A DNA stretch of 64,000 bases from Mariniphaga sp963747515 (GCA_963747515.1 CAVVFN010000003.1:434001-498000), one strand, 5' to 3'; positions 8,214 through 17,611 are shown, counted from the stretch's first letter. Notes: a model not told the origin generated them from the sequence alone. Numbers and translations are program-made.

Positions 8214-9851
8214 CTATTTTCTGTTAATAACAGGAGTAATTGGCCTTCCCTGGCTTTTATCGGGTTGGGGTATATGAATAAGCTCACATAAAGTGGAGAC
8301 AATATCAACAGCATTATATTTATCTCTGATAATTTGGGATTGAATATCGGCACCGTAAAAAACGAGTGGAATATGTGACTGATCGGTGTAGTTAACCTTT
8401 TTGAATTTATATGAAGGCTGCCATCCTTCTTTTAGTATATATAGAAAGTCGCCTGAACGGTTTTTGGCATACGATTTATTTAATATGGAAAGCAATCCCT
8501 CGTTTGAATGACCTTGTTCAAGTTGATTTGAAGTCATTGAGAGCTGAACTGCTTCAAACTGATTAATAAATTCGGATGCTGATTCCCTCATTTCATTTAA
8601 ATCGATTTTATTTTTCTTTAACAAGTCATGATTCAGATAAACCTGGAAATCAGTATAATGTTCAATCCAATTTTCCTGACCATAGCTAACATTCAGAAAG
8701 GATGTCAATAATGCTATAGCACTTTCAGTTGAGAAATAATCAACAGGAAGATGAAATTCCTCTTTCAGATAATCAACCGGATAGGATGCCGATGTATTTG
8801 CAGTAAGGAAAAAAAGTACATTTTGGATTCCATATTTCTTTTCAGCATAGGTAATCACTTCTGCGATGTACTTATCGAGATATAGATAGCTATCCTGCAT
8901 TTCAAGCGATGGAGGCCCGAACGTATTGTTTTCATAATCCATGGAAGAGAACACTACAGATAAGAAATCGGGAAACTCATCCAGACCAATGGGTTCTTGT
9001 TCCATCAACTGTAGGGCGAAATCTTTGATGATTTCGTTAGCATAGGGAGTTGTTTTTACAGGTGCAAGATTTCCAGCCTGTTTTGAATAACGGCCTATCG
9101 TATGCGGGAATGTATTCCATTTCTCAAAGTACCCTTTTTCAAATAAATACCCATCAGAAATGCTTTCGGTATATTCGTTTTCAGGAAGAAGTGTAACCCA
9201 ATTTTGATAGCTGTAACGTTCAGGGTAATTTTCGCTGTTAAAATTCTGAACCCAATCAGGAAACGAATTTAAATAAAATGTGCTTGATACCATCCGACCA
9301 GATTCGGGATCATACCAGTAGGCACCATCAGCAGCATGTCCAGCAGAAAAAATAGCCGATTCACGATTCATGGCAGCACTAAAAACATAAGCTTCCCCTC
9401 CTGAAAAGATTTTAAGGTTATCGGTAATCGTATTTGAAAGAAGTTTCTTTGGAGATGCATTCCCATATTTGGAATCTGCACCTACAGTAAAGTAAAAATC
9501 ATCCTGAGTGCATTCCATTTCTTTTTTTCGCAGCCTGTCGTACCAGTACTTCCCTATAATTCCATGAGTAGAAGGTGAAACCCCAGTATAGATTGTGGCA
9601 GTACCGGAGGCATAGCATTGTTCGTGTTGTGTAAGGTTCACATTGGAACATACTGCTCCGTATGTATATAGCTTTTTAAATCCATCGGGTGAAAATTTAT
9701 TCCAATAGCGTTGTATGTAGTCGGGGCGCATGTTTTCAACCACCAGGCCTATAACCACTTTGGGTTTCTCCGATTTGGAAAAAGGTTGACTCTTTACTGA
9801 ACCTGAAACAATAATCAACAAAAAAAACAGCAAGATTGATAACTTACTCAT
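8214..9851 (-). CDS. PafA-like alkaline-phosphatase-superfamily protein with degenerate active site
   Basis: A 545-residue protein with a signal peptide (residues 1-21) and the PafA-type phosphatase/phosphodiesterase fold along its length: VVENMRPDYI (37-46), TATIYTGVSPSTHGI (84-98), FSSMDYENNTFGP (301-313), LFFLTANTS (346-354), DQSHIPLVFYG (490-500). Against PafA as remembered (Asp38, Thr79 nucleophile, Asp305, His309, Asp352, His353, His486, with Lys162 and Arg164) the equivalents here read Glu39, Tyr80, Asp305, Asn309, Asn352, Thr353, His493, with Lys162 replaced by Met/Asn. The fold and even the numbering are kept while the nucleophile and most zinc ligands are lost, suggesting a periplasmic pseudo-enzyme or binding protein rather than a phosphatase. 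It is a single gene. Confidence 0.85.
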   Translation of the reverse strand: MSKLSILLFFLLIIVSGSVKSQPFSKSEKPKVVIGLVVENMRPDYIQRYWNKFSPDGFKKLYTYGAVCSNVNLTQHEQCYASGTATIYTGVSPSTHGIIGKYWYDRLRKKEMECTQDDFYFTVGADSKYGNASPKKLLSNTITDNLKIFSGGEAYVFSAAMNRESAIFSAGHAADGAYWYDPESGRMVSSTFYLNSFPDWVQNFNSENYPERYSYQNWVTLLPENEYTESISDGYLFEKGYFEKWNTFPHTIGRYSKQAGNLAPVKTTPYANEIIKDFALQLMEQEPIGLDEFPDFLSVVFSSMDYENNTFGPPSLEMQDSYLYLDKYIAEVITYAEKKYGIQNVLFFLTANTSASYPVDYLKEEFHLPVDYFSTESAIALLTSFLNVSYGQENWIEHYTDFQVYLNHDLLKKNKIDLNEMRESASEFINQFEAVQLSMTSNQLEQGHSNEGLLSILNKSYAKNRSGDFLYILKEGWQPSYKFKKVNYTDQSHIPLVFYGADIQSQIIRDKYNAVDIVSTLCELIHIPQPDKSQGRPITPVINRK

Positions 9852-10218
9852 AAATGTAAAGATTTGGCTGCCAAATTTAAAAAAGTATCGTGCTTAAATC
9901 AAATAAACGGTGAGCTTTGAGAAATATTTTTACATGCTTATAAGCGTAATTTCAAATAAAAAAGAAAATCTTCGGATAACCTTTAGGAGAAGGTTGGGTT
10001 CAACGTTTTTGCCAAAACAGGTAAATCCTGCATTTGCCTGACTTTTAAAAGGCTGCATTAATGCTCAATTTGAATCCTGATTTATTGCTAATTGCCCCGC
10101 AGATGCAGTGAATGAAGAAAATTTTAAAATTGCCGGTTTTCTTTGGTGAAAGGAAATAGGATTCTCTTTTTTAATTTAAGACAAAAAAATCTTTTCTTTG
10201 TGCCAAATTGTTTTCGGA
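9852..10218. other. Divergent promoter gap between PafA-like gene and rimO
   Basis: No coding frame. A short inverted repeat (AACCTT/AAGGTT, about 9979-9996) has no T-run. Just before rimO the sequence TTTCTTTG at about 10193-10200 resembles a -7 box and supports the internal ATG as the rimO start. Confidence 0.4.
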
Positions 10219-11517
10219 ATGGAAAAGAAGCGAGTGAATGTAGTGACGATGGGATGTTCAAAAAACCTGGTCGATTCGGAAGTTTTACTCAATCAACTGG
10301 AGAGAGGAAATTATGAGGTGGTTCATGATTCTTCTGAAACAGGTTTTGATGCTGTTTTTGTAAATACCTGTGGTTTCATTCATGATGCCAAGCAGGAATC
10401 GATTGATATGATTCTTGATTATGCTGAAGCTAAGAAAAGAGGAGATATCGGAAAACTCTTTGTAATGGGCTGCCTTTCGGAACGTTATCAAAAAGAGCTG
10501 GAACAGGAAATACCTGAGGTTGACCGGTATTTTGGAAAATTCGACCTGAAAGCCATGGTCGATGAATTGAAAGTAACCTATCAGCCCGAATACATTTATG
10601 AGCGGAAAATTACCACACCTTCTCATTTTGCTTATCTTAAAATTGCGGAAGGATGCAATCGTTCCTGTGCATTTTGTGCTATACCCTTGATGACCGGAAG
10701 GCATAAATCACGGACACTGGAAAGTCTCGTACAGGAGGCTCGTTACCTTGCTAAAAAGGGAGTACGTGAAATCCTGTTGATTGCACAGGAACTTTCTTAT
10801 TATGGAACCGATATTTATGGTAAAAGCCAGCTGACTGAACTTATAAACAGAATTTCCAAAATTGAAGGAATTGAATGGATTCGACTGCATTATCTCTACC
10901 CTACAAAATTTCCGTATGAGATTTTGCCTGTTATGCGTGAAAATCCAAAAGTATGTAAATACCTTGATATGCCTTTGCAACATATTGCCAACCCGGTTCT
11001 GAAAAACATGCTGCGCCATGTTACACGTGAAGAAACAGAGGCATTAATAAAAAGAATAAAAGTTGAAGTTCCGGGTGTCGTAATACGGACTACAATGCTT
11101 GTTGGATTTCCAGGTGAAACAGAAAGGGATTTTGAAGAACTGAAACAGTTTGTTGCCGCTGCTAAATTTGAACGGCTGGGGGTATTTACCTATTCCCATG
11201 AAGAAAAAACCTATGCAGCCAAAAGGTTTCAGGATGATATTCCGGATTGTGTCAAACAATCGAGGATGGATGAGATTATGGAACTTCAGCAGGAAATCTC
11301 TGCTGAATTGAACCGTCAAAAGATTGGGCAGAAATTCAGGGTAATCATCGACCGAAAGGAACAAAACTATTTTGTCGGACGAACAGAATACGATTCACCG
11401 GAAGTGGATGGTGAGGTATTGATTACTTCTCCGTTGGAATTGAAGACCGGCAATTTCTATTGGATAAGAATTACAGGAGCCGGGGATTTTGATTTATTTG
11501 GTGAGGTAGTTGCCTGA
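10219..11517 (+). CDS. rimO: Ribosomal protein S12 methylthiotransferase
   Basis: A 432-residue radical-SAM methylthiotransferase that modifies the conserved aspartate of ribosomal protein S12. The N-terminal UPF0004 domain starts VNVVTMGCSKNLVDSE, with further ligand Cys in NTCGFIHDAK and MGCLSERY. The radical-SAM motif CX3CX2C is EGCNRSCAFCAIP, followed by the TIM-barrel segment ending in MLVGFPGETE. A C-terminal TRAM domain (IDRKEQNYFVGRTEYDSPEVDG) completes it. CSKNLVDSE and the overall length separate RimO from MiaB. The ATG at 10219 is preferred to a TTG seven codons upstream, which lies in the putative promoter. Confidence 0.95.
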   Translation: MEKKRVNVVTMGCSKNLVDSEVLLNQLERGNYEVVHDSSETGFDAVFVNTCGFIHDAKQESIDMILDYAEAKKRGDIGKLFVMGCLSERYQKELEQEIPEVDRYFGKFDLKAMVDELKVTYQPEYIYERKITTPSHFAYLKIAEGCNRSCAFCAIPLMTGRHKSRTLESLVQEARYLAKKGVREILLIAQELSYYGTDIYGKSQLTELINRISKIEGIEWIRLHYLYPTKFPYEILPVMRENPKVCKYLDMPLQHIANPVLKNMLRHVTREETEALIKRIKVEVPGVVIRTTMLVGFPGETERDFEELKQFVAAAKFERLGVFTYSHEEKTYAAKRFQDDIPDCVKQSRMDEIMELQQEISAELNRQKIGQKFRVIIDRKEQNYFVGRTEYDSPEVDGEVLITSPLELKTGNFYWIRITGAGDFDLFGEVVA

Positions 11518-11521
11518 TGAT

Positions 11522-12499
11522 CTAATTGCCGAAAATGTACACGATGGAAAGTTGCTGCTGCTGGTCTAAATCGCTCCAGTCAATTAAATGAAACGACAGG
11601 TTAAATTTCCCTGACACATTTTTATGGTTGATGAAATACCATATGACATCGGTGCGCCAGTAATCATCGAGCCGATAAAAGCGATCGCCATAAGCAAACC
11701 GATGACCGGCCCCTGAATGCAGCACCGATTTCAACCCAAAATTATTCCAGCGCCCATTGGTTTCAGTAAAGAAGCTCATGGCATTTATAAATCCCCCGGT
11801 AACGCTTCTTTCACGGAAAGAAGAACCCAAAATACCAGCTTTAATGTTTCCATATTTGGAAGCGTTTTTAATTGTCTGTATTCCCCCTTGAAAGGCATAC
11901 CCCATGTAATCATTTATATGATCATCAGGGGAATCAACTGCAGGGCCGGCATCGTGAAACAACAGCAGGTAATTTTCAATAAACAGACGTCCATAATGGA
12001 TTTCACCTGAAAATCCAGCCATAAAATTTTCGCGTTTAACATTCGTCTGCCGGCTTACCCAATCAACAAATCCATTTTGCCATCCCCAGTCCCACCTTAC
12101 TTCGCCTAACATTCCTTCAATGTTCGGGCGGTAGTACAATAATGTATCGGTAAGCATTGCCAAAGGAAAATTTATAAGGTCCCGTCGGGGAAAAGCACCA
12201 AAGAAAAAATCTTTTTGCTCATCGGAGTAGTGATAATAGAGCGTTAACTTAGGCAGGTGGTAGTTCAGGTTGCTTCCGAATTCGAATAACTGACTTAACC
12301 CGCCGCGGATTCTGTGATTGCCTGTTACTACACCTGCTTCAAATGCACCCCTGCTTCCCAGAATGGTTTGCGATTTAGCTTTCCCGCTGAAAAATTCACG
12401 ATTGTCTCCAATACCTTCAAACAATACCTGGTACTCAAATTTTTGTGCATTCCCATATAAGGTAAGAACGATAAAGAGTAAATAAAGCAATATTTTCAT
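11522..12499 (-). CDS. Predicted outer-membrane or periplasmic beta-rich protein, unknown function
   Basis: A 325-residue protein with a signal peptide (MKILLYLLFIVLTLYGNAQ). The rest is rich in alternating aromatic/polar beta segments (LTLYYHYSDE, GRLFIENYLLLFHDAG, GKFNLSFHLIDWSDL) and ends in the hydrophobic strand LSIVYIFGN, an arrangement typical of an outer-membrane barrel. I do not recognise the family. It converges on rimO with only 4 bases between stops and is otherwise alone. Confidence 0.6.
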   Translation of the reverse strand: MKILLYLLFIVLTLYGNAQKFEYQVLFEGIGDNREFFSGKAKSQTILGSRGAFEAGVVTGNHRIRGGLSQLFEFGSNLNYHLPKLTLYYHYSDEQKDFFFGAFPRRDLINFPLAMLTDTLLYYRPNIEGMLGEVRWDWGWQNGFVDWVSRQTNVKRENFMAGFSGEIHYGRLFIENYLLLFHDAGPAVDSPDDHINDYMGYAFQGGIQTIKNASKYGNIKAGILGSSFRERSVTGGFINAMSFFTETNGRWNNFGLKSVLHSGAGHRFAYGDRFYRLDDYWRTDVIWYFINHKNVSGKFNLSFHLIDWSDLDQQQQLSIVYIFGN

Positions 12500-12562
12500 T
12501 CGAATAAATTACAGTTAAGATTTAATATTTTGCTGAAAAAATTTCTGTTCTCCTATACCCCT

Positions 12563-12627
12563 GGAAACTTGTATGGGTAATAACGTTTGTTCTCTGGCAC
12601 CTGTGAAACTTGTATGGGAAATTATTT
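12563..12627 (+). repeat. Two copies of a short dispersed repeat (ACTTGTATGGG...)
   Basis: GGAAACTTGTATGGGTAATA (12563-12582) and GTGAAACTTGTATGGGAAAT (12603-12622, continuing TATTT) lie 40 bases apart upstream of the cupin gene. A third copy, ACTTGTATGGGGAATTATTC, occurs at 32529 upstream of the B3/B4 gene. All lie in non-coding sequence in the same orientation relative to the downstream plus-strand gene. Function unknown. Confidence 0.55.
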
Positions 12628-12771
12628 ATACCCTTTTTGTGTTTGTCAAAACATGCTCGTTTCATTGGTTTTGTTTTTCAGCACGAAAATAATAAATCAT
12701 TTCTTAAGCCGGTACAATAGTGGCATTCAATTTATTTTTTAATTTGGCAGAAATTAAATAACAAGCGACTT

Positions 12772-13110
12772 ATGGCTGTTTTAAAATTTGATGAAACCCA
12801 ATACGAAGAAGTAAAAGAAGGTCTTCGACGGAAGATTATCCATACCGAAAATCTAATGTGTGTGCTTATAGATTTCAGTAATGGGCCTTGGAAAGAACCT
12901 GAACCGCCTCATTCACATCCACATGAACAAACCTCATATGTTGCCGAAGGTGAAGTAATGTTTTACTGTGAAGATGAACCGGCCCAGCATTTGAAAACCG
13001 GTGATATGTATGCCGCACCGCCAAACAAAAAACATACAGTAAAGCTGCTTACCCAAAAAGTACGGTTAATTGATAGCTTTACACCACTTCGGGAAGACTT
13101 TTTGAGGTAA
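12772..13110 (+). CDS. Small cupin-domain protein
   Basis: A 112-residue single-domain cupin. The first cupin motif PPHSHPHEQTSYVAEGE supplies two or three His and a Glu as metal ligands, and the second, GDMYAAPPNKKHTV, supplies the last His. Free-standing cupins of this size include isomerases, dioxygenases and sugar or effector binding proteins, and the sequence does not decide among them. There is no signal peptide. The gene is isolated between an outer-membrane-like gene and a PAP2 gene on the opposite strand. Confidence 0.85.
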   Translation: MAVLKFDETQYEEVKEGLRRKIIHTENLMCVLIDFSNGPWKEPEPPHSHPHEQTSYVAEGEVMFYCEDEPAQHLKTGDMYAAPPNKKHTVKLLTQKVRLIDSFTPLREDFLR

Positions 13111-13216
13111 ACCGGCAGGAACTGATGTCGGGAAAATGAAAATCATGTAGCGGAATTGAAAAACAGACTCCTGCAGGATTAAGTGGTATGCCTCTGACAG
13201 ATAAGAAAGACTGATG

Positions 13217-14029
13217 CTAGAACCTGTATATCATTGTTATACCATTCTGTTTGCCTATCTGGAAAGGAAAGATATCCAGTCTCTTTATATGCTCGTTGTC
13301 CCATTTATACTGGTGCGTGAGGTAAACCAGTTCGGTGGAAAATATTCCAATGCCGGCCCCTGCAAGAACATCGGGAAGCCAGTGAGCGTTTTTGGCCATT
13401 CGCATCACTCCTACAATGGCTGCGCCGGAATAGGCACCAAAGCTGTACCAGGGGCTCCGGTCACCGTATTCTTTGTGCATAAAATGAGCAAAGGTAAAAG
13501 CTGTGGAGGTATGGCCTGAAGGAAAAGAATGTTTAGCCAAATTGGGACGTGGAGCATTAACCCAAACTTTGAGCCGGTAAGTTATAAAACTGTTCAGCAT
13601 TATGCTTTTTAAGGCCAGAGCTGTAATATTACCAAAATTATTTTTACTCTGTATACCTGTCAGATTAAGTATATATACAGCTGCAAGTGGCGCAAAAAGT
13701 GCATAATTATCAATACCGCCGTGGTACGAGAGGTTGGCCTGAAAAAAATCACGAACTTCATTTTTAACTTCCGGCATAAAATGCAGTGTTGTTCCACTTA
13801 CAACAAGCAGTGTCGGGGCAATCCATGGTTTTAATCCTCTTTCTTTATCGGAATACCTGAAGTTGAACTGATGTATGGAATCTTTATGAAACTCAATTTT
13901 GCTTTTTTTCTTATCAAAAGTAAGCCAGGTTGAATTAACTTTTTCTGAGGGGAAAAGTGCCGGTGTAGAACTGTATACTGAATTTGTAAACAGAAAAATT
14001 AATCCGGTTATGTAAATCAATTTCTGCAT
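13217..14029 (-). CDS. PAP2-family phosphatase, periplasmic or membrane-associated
   Basis: A 270-residue PAP2 (type 2 phosphatidic acid phosphatase) protein with an N-terminal signal peptide (MQKLIYITGLIFLFTNSVYS). The three phosphatase motifs are present: KVWVNAPRP, PSGHTSTAF and RMAKNAHWLPDVLAG, with the catalytic His residues in the second and third. Hydrophobic segments lie in between. Likely substrates are lipid phosphates or undecaprenyl/lipid A phosphates, but the sequence alone does not decide. It starts 11 bases after the alpha/beta hydrolase stop, so the two probably form an operon. Confidence 0.88.
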   Translation of the reverse strand: MQKLIYITGLIFLFTNSVYSSTPALFPSEKVNSTWLTFDKKKSKIEFHKDSIHQFNFRYSDKERGLKPWIAPTLLVVSGTTLHFMPEVKNEVRDFFQANLSYHGGIDNYALFAPLAAVYILNLTGIQSKNNFGNITALALKSIMLNSFITYRLKVWVNAPRPNLAKHSFPSGHTSTAFTFAHFMHKEYGDRSPWYSFGAYSGAAIVGVMRMAKNAHWLPDVLAGAGIGIFSTELVYLTHQYKWDNEHIKRLDIFPFQIGKQNGITMIYRF

Positions 14030-14040
14030 CTTGCGTTGTT

Positions 14041-14820
14041 TTATCCCGATATGCTTTTAATGAACTGAATAGAATGATCATTAAATACATTGGGTTGGTC
14101 GATATTGCACACATGGCCGCTGTTGCTTATTACTTCCAGTTTTGAATTAAAATGAGTTTTAACAAGATCGATAACCATGGGCAGAAACATGTAGTCACGT
14201 TCGCCCATAAGGTAAAGTACCGGAGCAGATGCCTCCTTTACAATGAATTCTTTAAGGCTATTCCTTATTTCATCCGACATGCGCAACCATTTTCTGAATT
14301 CCTTCTCACCAAGTTGAATGGCTTCCCTTATAAAAAGCCTTCGCGATTGCGCATGCTTCCCTGATGGAATAAGTATCCATGCATTCAGCCTGTATAACCA
14401 CATGTACGGGAGGATGAAACTTAACAGCTTGGCCATACTTACCAATACATTGATTCTTTTGTTGAACTGTACGATTGCACCTCCCAGAATAATGGATGCA
14501 GCTCTTTCCGGTGCAAGCTTATCGATTGTCCTGATTACAATACAACCAAGGGAGATACCCACAAAATGTGCTTTTTGGATGTGAAGGTGGTCCATTGTCT
14601 TTACCACATCAAGGGCTATTTCCTCGAGCCGGTACATTTCTTCCTTTGAATAATAGGATTTCGACTTTCCATGTCCCCGGAGATCAATGAGCAATACGTT
14701 AAAGTGTTTTTTGAAATCGCGTAATTGCTTAAACCATACTGTATTGCTTCCTCCTGCACCATGAACAAACACTACCCATATCCTGGATGTTTTATGATTG
14801 AATATTCTGTGATACAACAT
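14041..14820 (-). CDS. Alpha/beta hydrolase
   Basis: A 259-residue alpha/beta hydrolase fold enzyme. The oxyanion segment FVHGAGGSNTVW, the strand-DLRGHGKS motif, the nucleophile elbow GISLGC (Ser), an acidic residue in LYLMGERDYMF and the late His in ISNSGHVCNID form the expected catalytic set. There is no signal peptide. The ATG at 14818-14820 is used; an extension starts at TTG six codons upstream. It is the first gene of a probable two-gene unit with the PAP2 phosphatase, suggesting lipid or envelope-related hydrolysis by context only. Confidence 0.87.
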   Translation of the reverse strand: MLYHRIFNHKTSRIWVVFVHGAGGSNTVWFKQLRDFKKHFNVLLIDLRGHGKSKSYYSKEEMYRLEEIALDVVKTMDHLHIQKAHFVGISLGCIVIRTIDKLAPERAASIILGGAIVQFNKRINVLVSMAKLLSFILPYMWLYRLNAWILIPSGKHAQSRRLFIREAIQLGEKEFRKWLRMSDEIRNSLKEFIVKEASAPVLYLMGERDYMFLPMVIDLVKTHFNSKLEVISNSGHVCNIDQPNVFNDHSIQFIKSISG

Positions 14821-14950
14821 TGAGTTAAAATTTACCAATTAAAATATAACTGCAAATGAGCAGTTTTGTTGAATGCACACAGAACAATTCCTGTACCGGA
14901 ACTTTTAAGTTATCCGTTACAAAATGACTAATTTTAACAATTATAAGCAA

Positions 14951-15742
14951 TTATAAATCGGAATATTCTGCAGGACGCAGCAATTGAATGGTAGAACCCG
15001 ATACGGTATTCTTATATTTTTCCAAAGCCGATAACGCTTTCCAGTCGGGATGGTTTCGAAAAGCATTCCAGTGGTCATCATGCGATTTCATATCCGAAAA
15101 GGTAGTCATGTACATCAAATTGGGCATGGCATTACCAGAAATGACTTCTCCATAAAATACCGATTGAAAATCGAGGGTTTTAAATAATTCAACTTCACCC
15201 CCTTCATTGAACATTTCTACCTTTTTTCGGTAAAATCTTTCAGTTGGGCCTTCATAGCTGCGCAATTCATACACCCTTTCCGATTTGGGAGTTGAATGTT
15301 CAGGAATTCCATAGGAAGGCATTTTTTCAAATGCTTTTAACAGCACCGATTCCATTCTTTGATAGGGTGGATTATTCCATGGTGCATTAATGTAATCAGC
15401 TCCATCGGCCTGGTATTTATCATCTTTATCCAGTTTAGCTTCAATGGTTTCCAACTGGCTGAGCTTTTTTACCGGAATAAATACAATTATTTTTCTGCTT
15501 TCTGTTTCCTTTACTTCAATGGGTTTAAATACGCCCACCTTTTTTATTCCGGCTCTGTGTAAGCCAGGTAAATAAGCATTTTTAAGATAACTTTCAACAG
15601 CTGTTTCCTGAGTTTTGTCCTTCAGGTTGTAAATTTTAAGCTGATAATAATCGCGTGCTGATAGATGAGCTGAAAGGCTTAAAAACACTATGAACACAAA
15701 AAAAAATAAACCGGAATGGATACAACTGTCAGATGATTTCAT
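14951..15742 (-). CDS. NIPSNAP-family protein with signal peptide
   Basis: A 263-residue exported protein: a hydrophobic N-terminal signal (about residues 12-29), then two ferredoxin-like NIPSNAP repeats. The first starts DYYQLKIYNLKDK and the second RVYELRSYEGPTERF, with the typical SVFYGEVISG...LMYMTTFSDM and HDDHWNAFRNHPDWKAL elements. NIPSNAP proteins are widespread in Bacteroidota as secreted proteins with unassigned function. It is a single gene, 130 bases downstream of the alpha/beta hydrolase start. Confidence 0.85.
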   Translation of the reverse strand: MKSSDSCIHSGLFFFVFIVFLSLSAHLSARDYYQLKIYNLKDKTQETAVESYLKNAYLPGLHRAGIKKVGVFKPIEVKETESRKIIVFIPVKKLSQLETIEAKLDKDDKYQADGADYINAPWNNPPYQRMESVLLKAFEKMPSYGIPEHSTPKSERVYELRSYEGPTERFYRKKVEMFNEGGEVELFKTLDFQSVFYGEVISGNAMPNLMYMTTFSDMKSHDDHWNAFRNHPDWKALSALEKYKNTVSGSTIQLLRPAEYSDL

Positions 15743-16175
15743 TTGATCTAGTATTAATAATGAAATTGCAATTAATGAATTAAATAAGGAAACGAAGATG
15801 TGAAAAAAATCAGAACTAATCCGAATTTTGAGCAGTAAAAAATTAAAATAAATGGATGTTGCATTCGAAGTAATGAGATTTTAATTTTTAAATCGTAGTA
15901 TAAAGCTTGCTGTTCGTCGATTGACAAAAATACATCGAATGGCCATGTAAGTTTCATCAGATGCTGTTAATTAACGTTTTTATTGGGTAGGTACTGTTCT
16001 GTAATTCGCTGTATTATCCTATTGAAAAAGTAACCCACTCTGTTTTTAATTAGTCATGAAAGCCGGTTCTTCTCCATATTAAATTTACAGGATTATATAT
16101 AGGGAAATACAGATATTCCTATTAAAAATTTACATTATTCACCTGATAAATTATTCAAATTATCGAATGTGCTGA
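15743..16175. other. Gap between NIPSNAP and Gfo/Idh genes
   Basis: AT-rich with no convincing gene. A 61-codon minus-strand frame at 15772-15957 lacks family features. A -7-like box (minus strand, fwd CAAAAATA at 15925-15932) about 185 bases upstream of the NIPSNAP start could serve that gene, but no -33 element is visible. Confidence 0.45.
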
Positions 16176-16218
16176 GTAAAAATGAAAAGGGCTGCCCTTA
16201 AAACTGGACAGCCTTTTA
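16176..16218 (-). terminator. Probable terminator of the FGE-like / Gfo-Idh unit
   Basis: AAAAGGGCTG at 16185-16194 pairs with CAGCCTTTT at 16209-16217 with one bulge. Read on the minus strand the hairpin comes 30 bases after the Gfo/Idh stop and is followed by CATTTTTAC, a short T-run. Confidence 0.7.
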
Positions 16219-16247
16219 AAATATCTCCTATGGGGCAATATTATTTA

Positions 16248-17552
16248 TCAATAATTTGTGTAATCCCATTTCCCGCGATAGGGTCGGCCTACCATAAGGT
16301 TTGCAAAGTCATCGCCTTCGAATTTTTCTTTCTGCGGATTCCACAATAACGGACGTCCAAGTTCATAGGCAATATTGGTAATGTTACATACCGAAGCAGT
16401 ACGGTGACCTGTTTCCACATCTGAAATTGGTTTTGTCCGGTTTTTAATAGCATCCACCCAGTCCTGGTAATGATTGTCGCTGTAATACACCCTTTTGTCG
16501 CCAGGTTTTAATTCGGCTTTTGCCAGGTTTTCGTTGGGAAAAGTACGCAGAAAACTCCGGCTTACTTCAATTCGGCCTTCTGTTCCAATAAACTGCACTG
16601 CATTTGAATCGTCTTTTGTCCCCCATAGTTTGTGATTCATACGAACACCATTTTCGTAAACCATGGTAAGTCCGGTTATTGGATTTTCTCCTGTTGGAGG
16701 AATAAAATTCACTGGTCCCGAGTTATCCATTCCCAAAGCCCACTGTCCTATATCGAACATATGAGCTCCCCAGTCGGTGATCAACCCACCGCCAAAATTA
16801 CGATAACCACGCCACCAGGCCCAGGGACCTTTTATATCAACCGGGGCCAAATCCTGGTGGTACCCGCGATAAAGGGAAGGGCCTACCCACTCGTTCCAGT
16901 CGAGACCTTCAGGTACCGGTTGAGTTGGCAGGTTGCACTGTTTAACAGGTTCTCCCACACTCACATTAATTTCCTTTATATCACCAATGTACCCATTGCG
17001 CACCAACTCCACTGCATGGCGAAAATCACGCCACGAGCGCTGCATGTTGCCGGTCTGGAAAACACGATCGTATTTTCGGGTAGCATTTACCATGGCTCGT
17101 CCTTCGGCAACTGTGAGGGCCATTGGTTTTTCGCAGTAAATATCTTTTCCGGCCTTTGCGGCATCTACTGCAATCTGGGCATGCCAATGATCGGGTGTAA
17201 CAATAACAACTGCATCAATATCGTTCCGGTCAAGCAATTCACGGTAAAAATGATAGGGTTCAACTTTTAGGTTTAATCCCTTGTCCGAATTTTTTTTAGT
17301 GGCAGCTTCCACAAAGTTGTCAAGTTTGCTTTTAAATACATCACAGGCAGCAACCACCGCTGTTTCATTGCATTTACCGATGCCATTCAGCAAAGTATAG
17401 ACCTGCTTTCCGGTACCGATAAAACCCAGGTTGATACGATCATTTGCGGCAATAAAGCCGTTTCCACCCATTACATGGCGGGGAATAATGGTAACAGCAG
17501 CTGCACTTGCGGCTGCCTTGCCGATAAATTTTCTACGGTTCATTTTGTTCAT
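16248..17552 (-). CDS. Tat-exported Gfo/Idh/MocA-family oxidoreductase
   Basis: A 434-residue NAD(P)-dependent oxidoreductase of the Gfo/Idh/MocA family. The N-terminus MNKMNRRKFIGKAAASAAAV is a twin-arginine export signal, so the protein should fold with its cofactor in the cytoplasm and act in the periplasm. Then come the Rossmann motif NLGFIGTGKQ, the VIVTPDHWH segment, the EKPMALT motif and, C-terminally, a WGAHMFDIGQWALG helix. Such exported members in Bacteroidota often act in sugar or glycoside oxidation, but the substrate is not evident here. The first ATG (17550-17552) is used; the longer frame starts with TTG. It lies 59 bases downstream of the FGE-like lipoprotein gene and probably shares its transcript. 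Confidence 0.9.
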   Translation of the reverse strand: MNKMNRRKFIGKAAASAAAVTIIPRHVMGGNGFIAANDRINLGFIGTGKQVYTLLNGIGKCNETAVVAACDVFKSKLDNFVEAATKKNSDKGLNLKVEPYHFYRELLDRNDIDAVVIVTPDHWHAQIAVDAAKAGKDIYCEKPMALTVAEGRAMVNATRKYDRVFQTGNMQRSWRDFRHAVELVRNGYIGDIKEINVSVGEPVKQCNLPTQPVPEGLDWNEWVGPSLYRGYHQDLAPVDIKGPWAWWRGYRNFGGGLITDWGAHMFDIGQWALGMDNSGPVNFIPPTGENPITGLTMVYENGVRMNHKLWGTKDDSNAVQFIGTEGRIEVSRSFLRTFPNENLAKAELKPGDKRVYYSDNHYQDWVDAIKNRTKPISDVETGHRTASVCNITNIAYELGRPLLWNPQKEKFEGDDFANLMVGRPYRGKWDYTNY

Positions 17553-17611
17553 TTTAAACAAATTCAATTGATTTTTATTAAGATACTATGTACTTCACCT
17601 TATTGTTATTT

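Noticed and set aside
15772..15957. 61-codon minus-strand frame
   Set aside because: AT-rich, no ribosome-binding site, no recognisable domain or signal peptide; likely chance.
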